Shown here: positions 22,574-35,500 of the stretch, in pieces
Position numbering within the stretch: position 1 is the stretch's first letter
Layout: each line of letters starts with the position of its first letter
NCBI GenBank assembly: GCA_037447605.1
Contig: CM074805.1
Location: forward strand, 4,718,454 to 4,782,453
Direction of reading: 5' to 3'
DNA: 64,000 nucleotides
From: Zygnema circumcarinatum
Lineage: Eukaryota > Streptophyta > Zygnematophyceae > Zygnematales > Zygnemataceae
Notes under the pieces: model-generated
Database searches by the model: none
Told to the model about the DNA's origin: nothing
What the model saw: only the letters and a program-made list of their open reading frames with translations
Translations under genes and position numbers: made by a program

Positions 22574-25500
22574 ATGGCTGGCGGCTCCGCTCAGCCACAG
22601 CAGCAGACTGCGGTGCGGACTCATTTCAAAACGCCGGAGGGGCGATATCGGCTATCTTATGAGAAGGCGGCCCCGGTGGGGATGCTGCAGTACGCTCATT
22701 ACAGGGGTGTGACAAAGGTGGGAATGGTGCTCAATCATGGCGGCAGGGTCAATTAGGGTCATGGTTAGGGTCAGGGTAGGGTTAGGTTCTGGTTAGGTGA
22801 TTTAGGGTGATTGTTAGGGTAAGGTCTTGGTTTGAGTGGGGGTGAGGGTCAGGGTTAGGTTCAGAGTGAGTTTCTGTTTAGGATATTTTCTGGGTTAAGA
22901 GTTAGGATAAGGTCTTGGTTTGGATTGGGGTTAGGGTCAGGAGAATTAGGGTTAGGGTTTGGGGTAAGAGGTAGTTGCTGAGATTAGGGCATCTGGGTTA
23001 TGTGTAGGGCTACTCGTCGGGAAGCATTAGTGTTAGCTCTATAATCAGGGGTTTGCTCTACAGCTAGTGGTAGGGCTATGATGAGGAATTGTTCGGTGAG
23101 GTTTGGGATTAAGGTCAGGGTCAGGGCTGGGTAAGGGACGTTGGGCTTAAGTTAGAGGCAGGATTAGAGTATAGATGATCAACTTTTGTGTTAATGTGCT
23201 AGGGTTGGGGTTGGGGTGGGGGTCGGGTTAAGCCTCGTTGTAGGCTTCAGCTTAGGCCTGGTATTAGGAAAAAGCGAAGGTTTACATAAGGGATAAGCTA
23301 ACCATACACCCATCTGGATACAATTGAATCCGAAAACCATAGCAAAACTACATCTCATGGGGTATTTACATTGTGAAAGGAATTGGGTCGGATTCCACAT
23401 CTTCATAAGCTCTCATATCACCGTGCTTGGCCTCGTTAACAAGCTTCTCTCTCTCAAGAATGTATAGGATGACATGCGTAAGGGTATCAACTCTCTAATA
23501 ACTTGCAGATCCATATGTATCGACACGAGTTAGTCTGTTTGATTTTTTTGAAGTTTTTCAAACATTTCTTAGGAGACATGATCCGCAGCCTTACCGTTTG
23601 TCTCTTGGCATGTCCAATATTGTTGAATCCAAACAGATGAGTTTGGCCCACCTTAAGGATAGACCGCAGCCTCCTCTCCCGCCTCCCACCATGGTTAGTA
23701 CAGCCAGTCGGTATGTCCTAAAGCTTCCAACCTTAGGAGGAAATGGAAGAAGCAGCTCTTTCTTTGGTGGAACAAATACACTTAGTCGACTCGGTGGGGG
23801 AAGGAGTGTCCCAAGCAGTGGAACAAGCACACCCGGTGCCAACGGTTCTAGCAGTGGAGGGCAAATGGACACTGAAGGAACATACCTGATATTCAATGTG
23901 GGCGAAATACTACTGATCGCAGATTACAAAAGCACCGAAAAGGTATAGGCCGGACCTGTTCTGGGGGTATGGACTATGTCGATGAGAAGGAAGAAGTTGA
24001 CAGTTGTTGTTGTAAGTCGAAGTAAAGGAGTAAGAGAGTAAATGGTTCTCGAATGCAGTAATAATAGTGGTGAAATGTTGTGTTACTAGTTAGTGTATGG
24101 TGAAGGCTTGATGGCTTGTTGGCTGGGTGGATTTTTCGGACTCTCAGGAGCCTATAAAAAGCATTCACTTTGCAGGCATGCGGTCTCTCTGCCATGCCTT
24201 CAGTCACGACGCAACCGACGGCCATGATCTTCTTATTGGAACGGAGGTTGGGGATGGTCAGTCAGACTCAGCATGCTTCTTCGCCTCTCTCCTCATGCAT
24301 TGTTGAGCTTGGATGCTTGACACCTACCCTATGGCATTTTACTCATCTTCGTAATCAAGCTGTCAAATGCAATCTAGTCTTTTCTTCAACTCCTCTCGTC
24401 TCCTCTCCTCTCTCTCCTCTAATCTCCTCTCCTCTCCTCTTGTCTCCTCTTCTTCCCCCCCCCCCTTCCCCCCCACCTTCCCCCTCCCCCTCCTCTCTAT
24501 TCATTTCTACTTTTCCTTTTCTGCCGCGTGATCCCGGCTCTTTTGCGTCGTCGCAAAGATGTAATTTTCCTTCTTTCTCGCATACGTGCCATGAATGGCA
24601 AGTTGTGTCCCTTTTCTGTAGTAGCTCTACTGCTTCTTTTCTATTCTAAGCTTACGTACTTGTTTCATTTCTGGCAATTGCAGTCTTCACTGCTTCCTTA
24701 AGACTACAGCTACAAGACAGTGGCCGGAAGTTAGTTTACGGAAATCACTACAACAAAGATGGCTCCGTATGTGCTAGGTAGTCTTCTCCTTACTCTGTCC
24801 CCATCTCCCTCTCCCCTCTCCCTCTCTATATATTCTCTCAGAACCCTGAACGAAAGACATCATTTTTGCACATTATTTTTTCCAGTACTGAATAAACGTC
24901 AAGTAGCAGCCTAATTTCAAATGATACCTGTCCCATTGGCTCCTTTAAGAAAGTAAATATTTTGGGCTGTGGCTGCAGCCGGGTTACTGGGCTTGCTTGG
25001 GTGCCTAAAGGGAACGAACAATTTGTTGTTGCCCATGCGGACGGAAATCTCTTTGTCTATGATAAGGTCAGTGAATTCAGAACCTTCTTTCTTTTGGATG
25101 CTATGTATTAGCTTATCTTTGGCAGGAAATTTTCTTTTTCTAGATTCTGCAGAGCTTTTATGCTGCTATTGGAAGGGTTGTTTCATAGCACCATGTTCAA
25201 GGGCATCGTATTTACCTTCCCCCCTTTTTTTTCCGTACATACTTCCGTGTATATGGGCAGGGAAGGGACGGCAGTGCAGAAGTACAGTTCATGCTCCCAA
25301 AAGACCAAGGAGGAGTTTCTCTCGCAAAGGCTCGCACAAGCAAAGTGAGCTCTAAGACTCTACTAATCAATCAGAAATAAGTAACCACCTAACTAGCTAA
25401 CTAACTAGAAGCATTTCGACACTGCCTTACATAACGCGTTGTTTTCCCTTTCTTTTTAAAAATGTATTGTCAACTTTACAACGTTTGATTCGTTGGGTTG

Positions 25501-27555
25501 TTTTAGGTTGTTCAGTTGTGTGTTTGTTTAATCCATACAGAGCAATCCGGTGGTGCGATGGCATATCTCTTCCAGTGCTATCAACGCCATCTCCTTCTCT
25601 CCCTCAGGCCAACTACTCGCTATTGCGGGAAGAGACGGTAGGAATTCTGCAGCCCTCGTCTCCCACTGCTCCTTAAGACACTGCTTTCCGTACTTAAATT
25701 ACCTATCAGGAGCCTTAATGCAACGATCTAGTTAAGGTCCTCCCTAAATCTACCAACCTTAGAGGAAATCAAAACCCTAAACCCTAACCCTAAACCCTCA
25801 AACCTTGTCATCAGTCCCTGCACATTCCATTTCCATTCCATGCAGCCGCTCAGACAGGAGATGTTGAAAAAGTATTTGAGTGGGAGCAAAGGCAATGGCC
25901 TGCTTTTCAGCTCTCGCATGACGTGACGTGACGTGACGTGACGTGACGTGTGCTCGGAGCTGAGTGAGGTGCAGGCTACCTGCGAGTAATCGATTGGTTC
26001 GGAGAGAAACTGCAATGCGGCTTTAAAAGCTATTATGGAGCTTTGCTATGCTGTGCTTTCAGGTAGTCCTCTCTCAGCTTCTCCCACTATCCTTTTTTTT
26101 TTCCTAGTCCAATGGGCCAAAAAGGGCTTGTTTTCTTAAAAGGATAAGAGTCCTAAAAGAAGAGTGCTCTCTTCTCCCTTAAGTTTTCCTCCCATGAATG
26201 CTGCGATTATACAATTCCTTTCCTTTTTGAACGTTTCGAGCATTCGGTGCTGACGAACTTCCTTTTTAGCATGAGCTCGATTGCTGGACCTTTTCCGACT
26301 ACTACTCAGATGTTGTTTGTTCTTTGTTCCATCCCCACACAAAGGACTGACTGTTGGGAGTCTTCTGTGGTCTGTACGGATGAGCAGTCCGGATGGGAAC
26401 TTCGTGTTAGCAGGTGGAGAGGATGATTTAGTCCACGTGTGGAGTATGGAGGAGCAGAGAGTGGTGGCGTGGGGAGAAGGGCACGGCTCATGGGTAAGGG
26501 GGGATGATGCATAGAACATATAATAGGATACATATACACATATTATAAGACCTAAAAACATCTTAATGTCAGACCCATTGAATTATTTCAGTACATTATA
26601 AGCCCTAGGAACGGTTTAACCTCAGACCCATTGAGTCGATTCAGTACCTTATCAGACCTAGGAACGGTTGAAGCTCAAACCCACTGAATCTTGCCTCCTT
26701 TGGCTTATATTCATGGCAGGTGAACTCAGTAGCTTTTGACCGCTATTGGGTGGGCCCCACCACTCCTGACAGTGATGCCCCACAAGCGTACCGCTTTGGC
26801 TCAGTAGCTCAGGATGCTCAACTTCTCCTATGGGACTTAGTATTGGACGAAGTTGTTGTACCCCTCCAAAGGCTTCTGTCGACAAGTGGCAACATTTCAA
26901 CTCCTGCAAGCACAAGCTGCGAACCAAGTATACAACAGCTTCCATTGCCCGCAGTTCAACGGAATCACGGAGTTCTATGTCCGCCGCCGCGACGTAGAGA
27001 CGTTCCGAAACTGGCTCCCTTGATGGCACACAAAGTGAGGATAGAACTCACTCGCTCTGCTCCGTAATGGGCTAAGTGGACCGATATGGGAACCGTCATT
27101 TTGGAGTTTTCAGGGTGTAAGGGCTTTTGGGGTTTTTTGGGTTTTTGTTGGAACCCGCAGTCTGCTTATCACTCACTTTGTGGTTGGCCTTTAAGTCGGC
27201 CTTTAGTCATGTACCTGAACATTTGCGAGGGATTCTATTGAGCTGAAAGCCCTATCAATTGAATCCTGGAAACCCTGACAATTGTAAGGGCCCCTGGAAA
27301 AGTCCAAAGGTCAAACATGAATACTTGAGGATTTCAATTTGATGATTTTCGGTTTTAATGGCATTTGGGGTTTGAGGGGGGTGTTTGCAGGTGCATGCGG
27401 AGCCTCTGGCAGATGTCCTTTTCAGCAGAGATGCCATTTTGACATCATGTTATGATGGGCATGTGAAGGTGTGGAGGAGGCCGAGTGGGGAGGGAGGGGG
27501 AGGGGTTCTCTCAGGGAGTGAGGAGGGGGCGCCTTGGAAATCAAGTTCATCCTGA
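22574..27555 (+). CDS. WDR20/CreC-like WD40 protein
   Basis: Eleven exons close to 531 residues: 22574-22717, 23637-23942, 24148-24256, 24684-24777, 24979-25066, 25261-25344, 25541-25637, 25975-26062, 26388-26493, 26720-27034, 27391-27555. Family landmarks appear in order: RTHFKTPEGRYRLSYEK, EPIKSIHF, YNKDGSV, FVVAHADGNLFVYDK, SAINAISFSPSGQLLAIAGR, KSYYGALLCCAFSPDG, GGEDDLVHVWSMEEQRVVAW, FGSVAQDAQLLLWDL, RDVPKLAPLMAHKVHAEPL. Human WDR20 activates the deubiquitinases USP12 and USP46, and fungal CreC partners the deubiquitinase CreB in catabolite repression. Plant members are Arabidopsis At2g37160 and At3g53390. A matching role here is inferred. A longer start at 22364 is possible but adds residues with no family similarity. 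Confidence 0.94.
22745..23240 (+). repeat. Degenerate TTAGGG-like tract in WDR20-like intron 1
   Basis: Dozens of GGTTAGGGT/GGGTCAGG variants fill the first half of intron 1 (22718-23636). An internal duplication is visible: AAGGTCTTGGTTTG occurs at about 22821 and again at about 22911. Confidence 0.65.
24390..24505 (+). repeat. CT-rich tract in WDR20-like intron 3
   Basis: CTCTCCTCT repeats and C-runs on the sense strand of the 24257-24683 intron. Confidence 0.7.
25919..25952 (+). repeat. TGACG pentamer, six tandem copies
   Basis: (TGACG)6TG lies in intron 7 of the WDR20-like gene, about 20 bases before its acceptor. TGACG/ACGTG is the core recognised by plant bZIP factors. Another short telomere-like stretch (CCCTAAACCCTAA) is at about 25775-25800 in the same intron. 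Confidence 0.8.
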
Positions 27556-27639
27556 AAGAGCTCCGAGCCATAGAAAATATAACAAATAAGGGCCAGCTCT
27601 TGGAAGGATGTTTTTTGTTCATTTGTTTGGCTAATCGCC

Positions 27640-27760
27640 ATCAATCCTCTTCCCCCTCCTCCCTCCCNNNNNNNNNNCCCCCCCCCCCCCCCCTCCCCGC
27701 TCTCTCTCTCTCTCTCTCCCCTCTCTCTTTCCCTCTCGGGCTCTCTCCATTTATCCTGTG
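27640..27760 (+). repeat. C-rich/CT tract with a 10-N assembly gap
   Basis: CTCCCTCCC, ten N, then a C-run and (CT)n. It lies just past the WDR20-like stop codon, probably in the 3' UTR. Real length unknown. Confidence 0.8.
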
Positions 27761-28448
27761 AAAGGTCTCCTTTTGGGGTACGACCCATACTCTATGGCAG
27801 TAACCCTACTTTTGCCCTCTCGTAAGAATAATTTCTGTAGCAATCAAAGGGGGCCATTTGCAGCCTTTTTCCGAAGCGAAGGGCTGCCGATACATGTGGT
27901 GTGATCCTGTACCATGCTGTTCAGTTCAGTTTCAGCTTAATTCAGTCGGCGACTACGGACACTATTCTTTTGTGCTTTTTTTCTCGCTTGCTCCGTGATT
28001 CTGCGCATTGAGAGTTGGTTTCTGTGAGTGGAAAAAACAGCTTTCAAGGCTGCGTCTCGCATTACCAGAAGTTTTTTATTAATACCGTTTTTTTTTTTTC
28101 TTCTTGCGCCTTATTTTTTGGGCCAAAGATGATGTCAGCATGATGGTATCGCACAAAGTAGGGCTGTTGGTGCAATTGGTGGCCGCAATAATGATTTTCA
28201 TTTGGCAAAAGTCAACTCTGAAGCTGATATGAAGATAGCTTTATTGGCGTAGACGGCCGAATTTAGTACCGTAGCCATCAAACGACCAACCTGGTTTTAA
28301 TCCATGAAGACGAGGCTAAACTTCAACTTGTTATGACGAGGGTGAGACGCGCAGTTCAACAATGGAATGCTCATTTCCTATCACGTGGTTAAGGAATTGG
28401 AGCCATTGTCATGCTGCGGGTGGCATGTGTCATTTTCGGATTACGGGC

Positions 28449-28768
28449 CTAAGGGCCATTGTGTAGGTGAGTCGAGTATAACTCGACCTTTTTTTGCCAT
28501 TTTCCGCACCTCTCCATTGAGAGAGGGATGGGAGATGGGGTCCTGGACTACCGCAATTTTTTTTTTGCAAAGTGACAGTTGTTTATTGATCTCCAAAAAT
28601 TGATGCGGACAAGCCTCCAGGAAGGGGGTTGAACTCAACTCCTTAGACTTCTCGTGATCGACTGCCACTACAGCCCCACATTGGCCCCACGGGGTTAAGT
28701 GGAGAGCTCAGAAAGCTGAATCGAGTTCGGCTCAACTCGGCTCGCCCCAAAAAGGGAATGGCCCTAAG
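28449..28768. mobile_element. Candidate MITE-like inverted-repeat element
   Basis: The ends are inverted: CTAAGGGCCATT at 28449-28460 against the reverse complement CTTAGGGCCATT at 28757-28768, 11 of 12 identical. Inside each end lies a small palindrome: GTCGAGT-ATA-ACTCGAC at 28471-28487 and CGAGTT-n6-AACTCG at 28722-28739. No transposase is present, and I could not settle a target-site duplication. Confidence 0.35.
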
Positions 28769-29553
28769 ATACCCAAAGAGATGGTCAGCTTTCATCTTTC
28801 GCGTCTTTTTTCTAACAAACACCGCACACACAATTTACAATACACACGACCCACCAAGTGATTGTTTAACCATGGGGAGCCTCTTACCGTATGCGGTCTG
28901 AGGACTTATTAGACATCAGTCAGTTGCTAATGCCTTCCTCCGTGCAGATGTCCAGCCTGCTACAGTGAGAGCCTCCCCATTCTATGCGTCCATTCAGAAT
29001 TGCAGATAACACTGGATATGGCACTGTGACCACCACGGGGCACCTGCGGACTTAACGTGTGAAGTATTACACGTGCCACAGCGAAAGGAGATTGGATGCG
29101 TGGGAAAGAGTTTCTGGCGGCTCCGAACGGGGCGCACCGCAGCGCTCGCAAAGCGTGCAACGCGAGAGAAGGCAGCTTCCTTTAGACCAATCGAAACGGC
29201 AATTGACTGACAGTAACCCTCATTTGAAAGGTGTCAAACTTAACGGGATTTTTCGGTCTTGAAGTCATCACGAGTGTCTGTCGGCAGGGCGAATTGTACA
29301 ATTCTGAAGGGTAGAGTATGTCCCTACTGAATAGCCATGAAAAGAAGCGAGAGAGGGAGAGAGGGAGAGAAAGAGAAAGAAAGAAAGGAAGAAAGAGAGG
29401 TAGAGTCGACTCTGGTAATCACAAAAAGAGGTGGAAACAGAGGACAATAAATAGAATTGAAAAATTGTTTCATCATCCTAATCCCCCAAGAGAGCCCCTC
29501 CCCGGTACACTGCCCATAATAATTCAAAGTGCAAAAATCTCACATCCTATCAT

Positions 29554-32500
29554 TCATTCATTAATGTTGCATTGCTGGAGGAAGGGCAAGTCGTAGTCGA
29601 CATACTTTGTCCAGTAGGGCTTGAATTTGGCTAAAGCGATGTCCAACCAGGGCTTCATGTTGCCGTTCCAGTGCACCACAGCAGCCCTACACGAGAGGCC
29701 AAAAGAAAGGAAAAAGGAAAATCAAAGTTCAGATCTTGCAATTTTGCGATTAAACACTACTCAAGGCCTCCATTCGTAAGACCCCTATCAACTTTGCATC
29801 TCTGGTCGTCCTGCAGTTTGTGAGTGAGGGGGACCGGGGGGTGGGGATTGGGAAGGAGTGGGGAGAGCTCCAGGGAGACGAGCAGGAGGAGGAAACAGGG
29901 AGGATAGGTGAGAGGAGCACGGGAGTGGAGATAGGGTAGAGGAGAGAAGACGACAGGAGGAGCCGGGGAGGCGGAGGGGGAGGGTAGAGTAGAGTAGAGC
30001 ACGGTTGGGAAGTCTAACTTCATACAAATAGCATGAACAAACTGGAAGCTCAAATTATTAGTTATGTGGGCTGACAGAGGCACGCACTTATCAAGGTCGA
30101 CTGTATCCATATTAGGGTTGTAGCCCAATCCAAGCACATGCCAGTGCTTGTCCAGGGGAAATGTTCGTTTGTAAAAGGTAATGAGCCCAGGAGGAAGAGT
30201 TCCCAACTTCCATAACTGGCGGTCCTCATTCTGCAGAAAAAAAAAAAAAAAAAAAAAAAATCTACCAATCAGCAACGTTGTTGAACTTTCCGAAATTAGG
30301 GACTCGACAGAGAGTATGCCTTTAGCATCAACTCTCCAGGCCTCGACATGTAATCAGCCTCAATACCATCCAACATAGAGTAGTTGGCAAAACATAGACC
30401 TGGCTACGACTGTGTTTACAGCTACCATCGCAACCATTCACTTCGTCAAATAGACGATGCTATAAACTTGACAAGACAATGTCGGCTTGACAGCGATAGC
30501 AATGGGTGAACCTTCTCCATGCCCCAGTCCCCATCTTTTCAAACGCTCAGTCTCCCTTTTACAAAATGGCCAAAGCATTGACACAAGCGAGCTGCTCACC
30601 CGACTTTGCCAAAAATGGTAGATCCCTGTCATGTCAAGCTTTCTCCATGCTTTGAGATCAAAAACATTCATCCCATACGCCCATCCACAGGCCTGTAGTC
30701 ACCCCAAAGATATCCCAGACGTTACCCCATGACATTGAAAAAAAATACCACCATCTGCAAAGAAACAAACACTCCTAGCAAACAGGCATGTCACTGCTCG
30801 CTTTCCAGTGACTGTTCAATTCCTATTCCGAAGTGCCTCATTTGAAGCGCCTTTCAGGGTCATGACTTTAGAATGAGCTACGATGCCTACTTACGTTAGA
30901 GATTTAGTCAAAGCAATAACAGAAGCAGCTAACATTCCAGAAATAGTCGTGCTGTCAAGTTATCAGTCACTTTGCATTAGATGTTCAAGTAAGAAAAAAG
31001 AAAAGGATGGAAAATGAACCTGTGGATCAAAATTCTCTGCGATCAAGGGATGCGAGAAATTGAGGTATTTATCATAACGATGGAATGACAGTCCGCATGT
31101 TTCCACAGCTCCATTCACGTTCCCATTCAGATCCACCTATTCCAACCGGCCCCGAATTACACCATAGAGTTTCAGCTGATAATCCTGTCTAAGCTTGGCA
31201 GGAAGGGTAACATGTGAACAACCCAACAATCGTCCCAACAAACAGAGTCCAAACGAAAAACTGATGACCTCGAGCTGATCAAAAGGTCAGCATTCTATAG
31301 TCAAGAATGAGACAGGCAATGAACAGACAAGGACACATCTGTCCAATATCAAGCTCAATATATTTCTCCAAATCTGGGTATCCAGTACAAAAATAAACGA
31401 AAAAGGCTGAATTCCAAATCAGCACTTGTCTCCTAGTTAACAGAGTCTGGGCACTACCTCCCATAGGGCCGTTAAGTCCTTTTGAACAACAATATCGTCG
31501 TCCACGAAAAGGACCTTGTCCAGAGCAGGATAGACTTCAGGGAGGTAGAAACGTAAGTGGTTCAACATGGACAAGTACTTGGGATTGCGATACTTTAAAA
31601 ATTGTCCGTCTCCAGAGCCAAGCTTAGCCTGGAAATAGTACTCCTGCTCACAATTTCAGAAGGTTTTACGTTAATAGACTAAATTTGATGTTTTCCTATC
31701 GGATTCTCGTTAAGGTAACAGAAGGTCCGCTGCAGCACCGCAAGACATAAGGTAGAGGCTGCTTGCAACATAGCAACTCTTATTACGACCAGGCAATCAA
31801 CCCATACTAGAGCAAACATGCATATGAAATATCACGCGTGTTATGTAATTTTTTATTACTCGGAATGAACGAATCTAGTGCTGACCAAGGTAATAAGCAT
31901 TTGCGAGAGACAATAGACAAGGGTTGGGTGCAATGATTGGTACCTTCATGGATGCTGTCTCAAGTTGGTGAAGCACAGGACAATATGAGGAATTCAGCCA
32001 CTTGAAGTCGTCAATATTGGAAACTTCAAGTGTTGCTTCTTTTGGAGGATTCAACATGAACCACATCTACACGCCCAGTCCCAAAATCAGAGTTAAGCTT
32101 GCTCTAAAGTAGGCTATTAATCAGCCTAGTCGGCACAAATACCACTACCATTCAGTCCATGAACCTTGTTTAGCTTGTCCATGCCTGAAAGTTCCAAACA
32201 TATAAAATGAAATCACCTTCGTCAAGCACATGCAATACGAGAACGTGAGACATGTTCGCACCTTCATTGCACCATAATTTAGCCGATCTGTGACAATGTG
32301 AAAGACATGCTTTGATGAGTCCTGCAACAAGACAACATTTACATTAGCTTGTGCAGATGAGCTTCTACCGGACAAAATAGCAAAAATACCCAGCGACCAG
32401 TGTCAACAGACCACTACTCAATTTTATAAAATCTCCACCTGTCAAGGCAGGATTCTCACCAGAGCATTCGTGACAGTAGAGTTAACCACAACCGCTGCTG

Positions 32501-35500
32501 CAAGGACGTTGTCAGAAAACAAGGCGTAATGATACAAGCTCTTGTTTTCCAAATTCAATTTCTTCCCTTTCCCAAGTAGCTCCTGTTGCTGTGGTGGAAG
32601 GCTGTAATATTCGTTTGTCAAGCGAAGAGACAAACAATTGAGTCCCCTGGGAAGCATTTTGGCCGCAAGCTGACTCAGGTACGCACTCTGCTTTTTCAGA
32701 GTCCGAGCCTGCTCTTCCCCCAAACCACACAAAAGTAAGGTATTCTGCTGAAAGTCAGAACCTCGAAGTAGTAAGGGCTTCAATTCATTCTGGTTGACTT
32801 TAAGGAGATAATGCTTCAATGCTTAGACCCATGTTTAGCACATCAAACTTCACTCTAGTTTCCGATAAAGAAATTTCCCGCTCTGATCGATGGCTTATTG
32901 ACAATATGCTTCAGAACTGGGAATCGATGCAAAATTAGACTGCTGACCTGGTCCTCCGCCGACTGTACTAATGCCCGCAGCTTCTTCACCATGGCTGTAC
33001 AATCATAATGCTGTTCCCGGGCCTTCACCAGGAGCTGGCCCATCACTCGCATTCGCTCCAATGCACTATTCACAGCCCGCATACACTCATGCATCAGACA
33101 GAAATATGGCCATACATGTGGGAAGAGCGACAATTCCTCCACTTTCCGTCACAGTCTTGAAGCCCTGTTAAAACCCGGTGTTGAAGGAAATTTCAGACTT
33201 GAAGGCTTACTTTCCACCTCACAGACACTCATTGATGCAGACCGCTTAGTGCGTGTGCAGAAGTGGTTTTTTGATTCTCGTAACTGTTCTGACAAATGAA
33301 TAGAGGAAAGGAAGCAAGTCGGACAACTCCAGCCGACTGACTTATCTCTGGCTGAAACAGGTAAAGACCATTTCAGCCTCCATCAGCAGTAAGCTGACAC
33401 GCATGTTCCAATAAAAAATTAATGGAGATTGTGATGCTCACTTTGATGGTAATTCTGAGTCCTTCGTGATATCGCCCAAAGACTTCGTGCTCTCCTTTAG
33501 CCTCATCTTTAGCTCACGTGCCATACGAGAATCACCATGTTGCTGTGCTAATGATATGTAGGCTTGCGCCATAATATGCTGGTCTCGAATCACTCGCACA
33601 ACCTGATCCTCATTCTCATCGACCGGCTCGTCCTTCCTCCATACACTATATTTCTGCTGCTGAGAGACTCCCGCAGGAGGTAGCAAGCGAGCCTCTGCAG
33701 CTTGATTCGTCTGCTGTGCATCAACCTCTAAAGCAACTACATCTGACTCTGTCAATGCGGTTAGCTGTTTCGATCGGTGCTCCCGCCTTTCCAACCGTTG
33801 ATCCTGCTAGACCAATCAGACAGAATGACTCCGCATCAATGTCGATGCCTTCACACCATTGTACATGATTATCCTATTAGCCGCTCGTAGACTGTTAGGC
33901 TTGACTGCAGCAGATCGAGAGTGCTCACAATCATGCAACCACCTCAACATATGCAATGAAGAAGTGATAATAGGTTCGGTTTTGGAAACCACGAATGGAC
34001 TTCAAGTTCAACTCTTATACCCAGTTCAAATTTTAACTAACGACCACATTGGACAAAGCACACCATTTTTAAATATATGAACAGACAAATCGACAAATGT
34101 CAATGTTCTAAGGCTTTTCTCCGCGGGCATGTATGCAATGCCAAGTACAAATCCTCACCTTTCGAGCCTTCCATGCTGGATCACTTTGGTTAACTTTGGG
34201 TGGCTCCAGAACCAGAGTTCCATCATCTACCTCTACCTTTTCCTTCCCTGGGCAAACCCCAGCAATTGCTAATCAGGGAACTGCTGGTCAATTAAGCAAA
34301 GCAACGTTCAATGTGAAGGAGAAGAATAAGTCCCCTTGTTCCTAAATGAGACCACGCCAGGATTAATGCCCACATCATCAATGGTATCAAAGTAAAATAC
34401 TCTCTGTACCTGATGCAATTGTTAAAACCAAGCAAAATTCAAATCATACCTTCATAGACCAGATTACCATTTACACTTGCGTCAATAGTTTTCACTGCCC
34501 CATTGCTGTGAGGCTTTATTAATGATACTGTATCGGTTTCACTAGCCCTTGAATCTCGTGACAAATCCTCCTGTTCAACTGTTGTGATACCATTCGCGGT
34601 AAGCTGTTCAGCCTGTGATACACCACAAAACACTGCATTGAGTTTCAAGCCTTGAATGCAAGTCCCTGCGATATTTGCTACTTCATTTCTCTTCCATATT
34701 AGGCCTACACATGCCCAAAAAGCAGCAGTGTGCTATCTGAGAAAGAAAAATAAAGTTACCTCCTGAAGTGGAGTAAGCCGATTAGGCAGCACACCAGACG
34801 ATAAGAGCCCTTGCTTTATCTCTAATGAGTCGGAACTGATCCCCGCCTCCGCATGCTCTACAACTTCTAACACCTGTAAGCCGAGCAAACCCACGCCAGC
34901 CACCAGACTAGCTTGATCAAGGCGAACAGAGAGATCCAAAAAACGACAGATTCTGAGACACAAAAAGTGTGTAGACTTGTAGAACAAGTGACACCAAAGA
35001 TATCTGCAAAGACGTGCTTAGCGAAGTCTGTGGAGAAGTCAACATGCCTAAGGAATATAAATGAAACCGGACAGATGTTGAAAACAATGCAACTAGGACA
35101 AGTACTCCACTGATTATATGGTACACGTCATATTGAAGTACTCACTCTCCTCTTTTAAGGAGAACCAATGAATAACCCTTCGACCGCTCACATAAGGATT
35201 TACAAATGATGATGTGAACCCACAAGTACTTTAGCTCCGATAAGCTCTACTGTCAGACCGCCATTCTGCCAAACATAAGACGCTCAAATCCCTCGAATGG
35301 AAGGCTTGATTGACTGCCATTATGCTATTATGAAGGGCGTTATTTTAGAAGGAATGTCAAAAAAGGTTAACAGTACATAGACGGACTACTACAGTTGCTT
35401 GATAATTAGGCCCCTCAAACGACAGTATAGAAGACTCTGCGCACTGTCTAGAAAATATGCTAGATACGACTCAGTATGCAAGAACACATGGTTTGCCGTA

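Larger units (their letters stand above)
27556..29553. other. Tail-to-tail intergenic region WDR20-like / GAUT1-like
   Basis: About 2 kb without a recognisable gene. It holds a CT/C-rich tract at 27640-27760 broken by a ten-N gap (27668-27677), the MITE-like inverted repeat listed separately, and a short GA-rich stretch near 29345-29400. Open frames at 28441-28668 and 28960-29160 show no domain. Confidence 0.55.

Noticed and set aside
28600-28700. tRNA-like GGGGGTTGAACTCAACTCC near 28.63 kb
   Set aside because: Only a T-arm-like palindrome is present; no acceptor, D or anticodon arms could be paired around it.
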